Part shown: in pieces, positions 62,325 to 64,000 of the stretch | Layout: the number at the start of each line of letters is the position of its first letter | Position numbering within the stretch: the stretch's first letter is position 1 | Assembly (NCBI GenBank): GCA_023213395.1 | Contig: CM041465.1 | Coordinates: 16,492,001 to 16,556,000, forward strand | Direction of reading: 5' to 3' | DNA from: Cycas panzhihuaensis | Lineage: Eukaryota > Cycadophyta | Length of the DNA stretch: 64,000 bases | Program-made: the position numbers and the translations under genes | The notes under the pieces: generated by a model | What the model was told of the DNA's origin: nothing | The model's database searches: none | What the model saw: only the letters and a program-made list of their open reading frames with translations

Positions 62325-64000
62325 TGGACGCGCTGCTACGGGATAACTACCTAACTGATAGGTGCAAGAGAGGGTGAGTGGTGGAATGATGGAAGGTCGG
62401 ACCTAAAAGGTGGGTAACTACCACGCAGAGCACCCCGTGCGCCGGAGCGCGAGTTTGGGATCTGCAATGGAGTATGGCCACTATCGGGTGACCCTTCACC
62501 GCTTCGAGTAAGGGGTGAAGGTGCGTAGGGCAAACCTGAGTTAACTTGGGAATAGGACCCTCCCACCCTTGGGTGGCGGAAGGGGAAGAGAAGGCCTAAT
62601 GGAGATAGGCCAAGAGCAATCCTACACAACCTAACCTGATACACAAGTGATGCTAGAAGCAAGGCACTCATGTGGTCAAAGGGCGAAGAGGAAAGGTAGG
62701 GGAGAGAAGGACTCCTACAATCTTCCCTACGAATGATAAAGATGCATGAAACAAGATAAAAGAATCACAAGCAAGTACCGAACCAATTTTTCCCTTTTAA
62801 TCCTTCAATGTACTAATTACTACGAAAGAAATAAAAGGAAAAAGAAAGGGTAGCAGAGGGGAATGAATGTGCACCTGGAGCGAAGGCGTGCGAGACGAAG
62901 TAACCTTACCGGGGGGCGTCTAACCACTCCGCACGACGTACTGGATGCGAGGTATTGCGATGGACGAAGAGGGGGCTTCCTTACCTTCCCCAGAAAATCA
63001 AATGCAAAACCAAGAAAGAAAAGAAGCACCAACTAAGAAATGAAATAGCATGAAAACATAACACATATGAAGGTGCTTACCGGTAGCTGGGCCCACGGGC
63101 GATGCGCTCCACGCTTCCCAAGTACCTGCAAGCAACAGCAGTCTCTTTCTCTTCCCTACGGAAGAGCACTAACATGCAACACAAAAACTCTAACAATATA
63201 TGGCTAAATAGCACAAACGAGAATTTGAATATACATGCGTTAGTACTAATCCGACAATCAAAGTATCAAAAGAAAGTGACCAAAGTAAAAGTAAATGACT
63301 GGGTAAGCCTCAGAGTGGCCTACCTCCCGCAAGTGATGCCCAAACCTCCCCCCAAGAGCCACGAGGTAGCGAGGGGAAAGTCAAGAACAAGAGCTGGAAA
63401 ATGGCAGCAAAAAGGGGCAAAGAAAGGCCCAAGGGAAACCACGGCGAACCGGGATGCTATGAGGAGCAAACCGGGTGACCCGGGGAAGAAAGGTGAAGCG
63501 AGGAACCAGCGGTTGGGACTTATGTGTGATGCCCAGACCCAAGCAAAGGCCCCAAATCAGCGCTGCAACATGTGACAGCGCTGGTTTGGGCAACCGAAGG
63601 GAGCCTTCAAACCCTTATTTGCAAGCCAAGGGCAGCACGGGGCGAGAGGGAGGTTTTGGGGGGCTAAGAGCCGCCTAGGGAGCGTGGAAGGTGGTACGGA
63701 ATCCACCCAGCTCCTCTCCAAAACCTATGCAACCCCTCCACACCGCTGCCTTGGACAGCAAACGCAGGCAAGAAGCACATGGAGAGTGGTATAATAGCCC
63801 CCAAAAGGGAGGATAACTAACCCTCAAGCAACAAGTAAGAGCAAACGAGCTGAAGCATGAAAATCACAAGGAAAACAAGCATAAACAAGGAATACCTGGA
63901 GAGAAGAGGCAAGGGATTTGCCTCAGCCAAAGGGCAGTGGAAAGGGACTGATAAATCAGCCCAGATCTGAAGTAGAGCAGGTTTGGGGCCCTGCTACGGA
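62325..64000 (-). repeat. Family X LTR, minus strand, cut by the window end
   Basis: Plus-strand TGGACGCGCTGCTACGGG is the reverse of the Gypsy-D LTR end. Similarity follows Gypsy-D 40436-42084 in reverse up to the last base. What lies to its left is not primer-site-like, so this is the outer edge of a 3' LTR or of a solo LTR. About 0.85 kb of the LTR lies outside the window. Confidence 0.85.

Overview
The window is land-plant nuclear DNA made almost entirely of nested, decayed LTR retrotransposons; I found no host gene, tRNA, rRNA or CRISPR array. The plant origin rests on Ty1/copia elements with an initiator-Met tRNA primer site (TGGTATCAGAG), Ty3/gypsy elements of Tat-like type that carry a second, archaeal-type RNase H, and a plant-mobile-domain-like gene. 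Many old copies are damaged by point mutation more than by deletion, and stop codons are mostly TAG/TAA/TGA where CAG/CAA/CGA/TGG is expected. This fits a large, heavily methylated genome with slow turnover. The species cannot be named from this sequence.

Layout. 1-32: tail of an LTR of gypsy family X. 33-~4500: Gypsy-E, an old + strand family X copy (3' internal part with an archaeal-type RNase H pseudogene, then its 3' LTR). ~4500-6330: no assignable feature. 6331-~9480: Copia-1, + strand, very decayed. ~10319-59785: Copia-3, minus strand, the outer host of a nest. It is split by Copia-2 (10618-15720, minus) and by Gypsy-B (20136-59480, plus). Gypsy-B is split inside its RNase H by Gypsy-C (26012-55103, minus, family X). 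Gypsy-C is split inside its archaeal-type RNase H gene by Gypsy-D (29135-42084, plus, family X). 61693-62071: a small LTR with a polypurine-like tract on one side and a primer site on the other. 62325-64000: a further family X LTR on the minus strand, cut by the window edge. Order of events: Copia-3, then Copia-2 and Gypsy-B independently, then C into B, then D into C.

The most interesting system is family X. Read in the sense direction, Gypsy-C is 5' LTR, primer site, gag, protease, RT, RNase H, integrase, then a gene on the opposite strand, then a separate archaeal-type RNase H ORF, polypurine tract and 3' LTR. The opposite-strand gene has its own TATA box, a 5' leader, at least one likely intron, a plant-mobile-domain-like region, an acidic linker and a coiled-coil C-terminus. 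It runs tail-to-tail with integrase and head-to-head with the RNase H ORF. Gypsy-D keeps the same plan but has lost RT, RNase H and most of integrase, and also the mobile-domain core, so it is non-autonomous. Gypsy-E keeps the TATA box and a splice-donor-like site at the matching place.

Gypsy-B is a different gypsy lineage with two additions of its own: a Gag N-terminus built of 69-bp (23-residue) repeats, and a coiled-coil ORF downstream of integrase behind a good splice acceptor. All the elements look dead: each has internal stops, frameshifts or changed catalytic residues.
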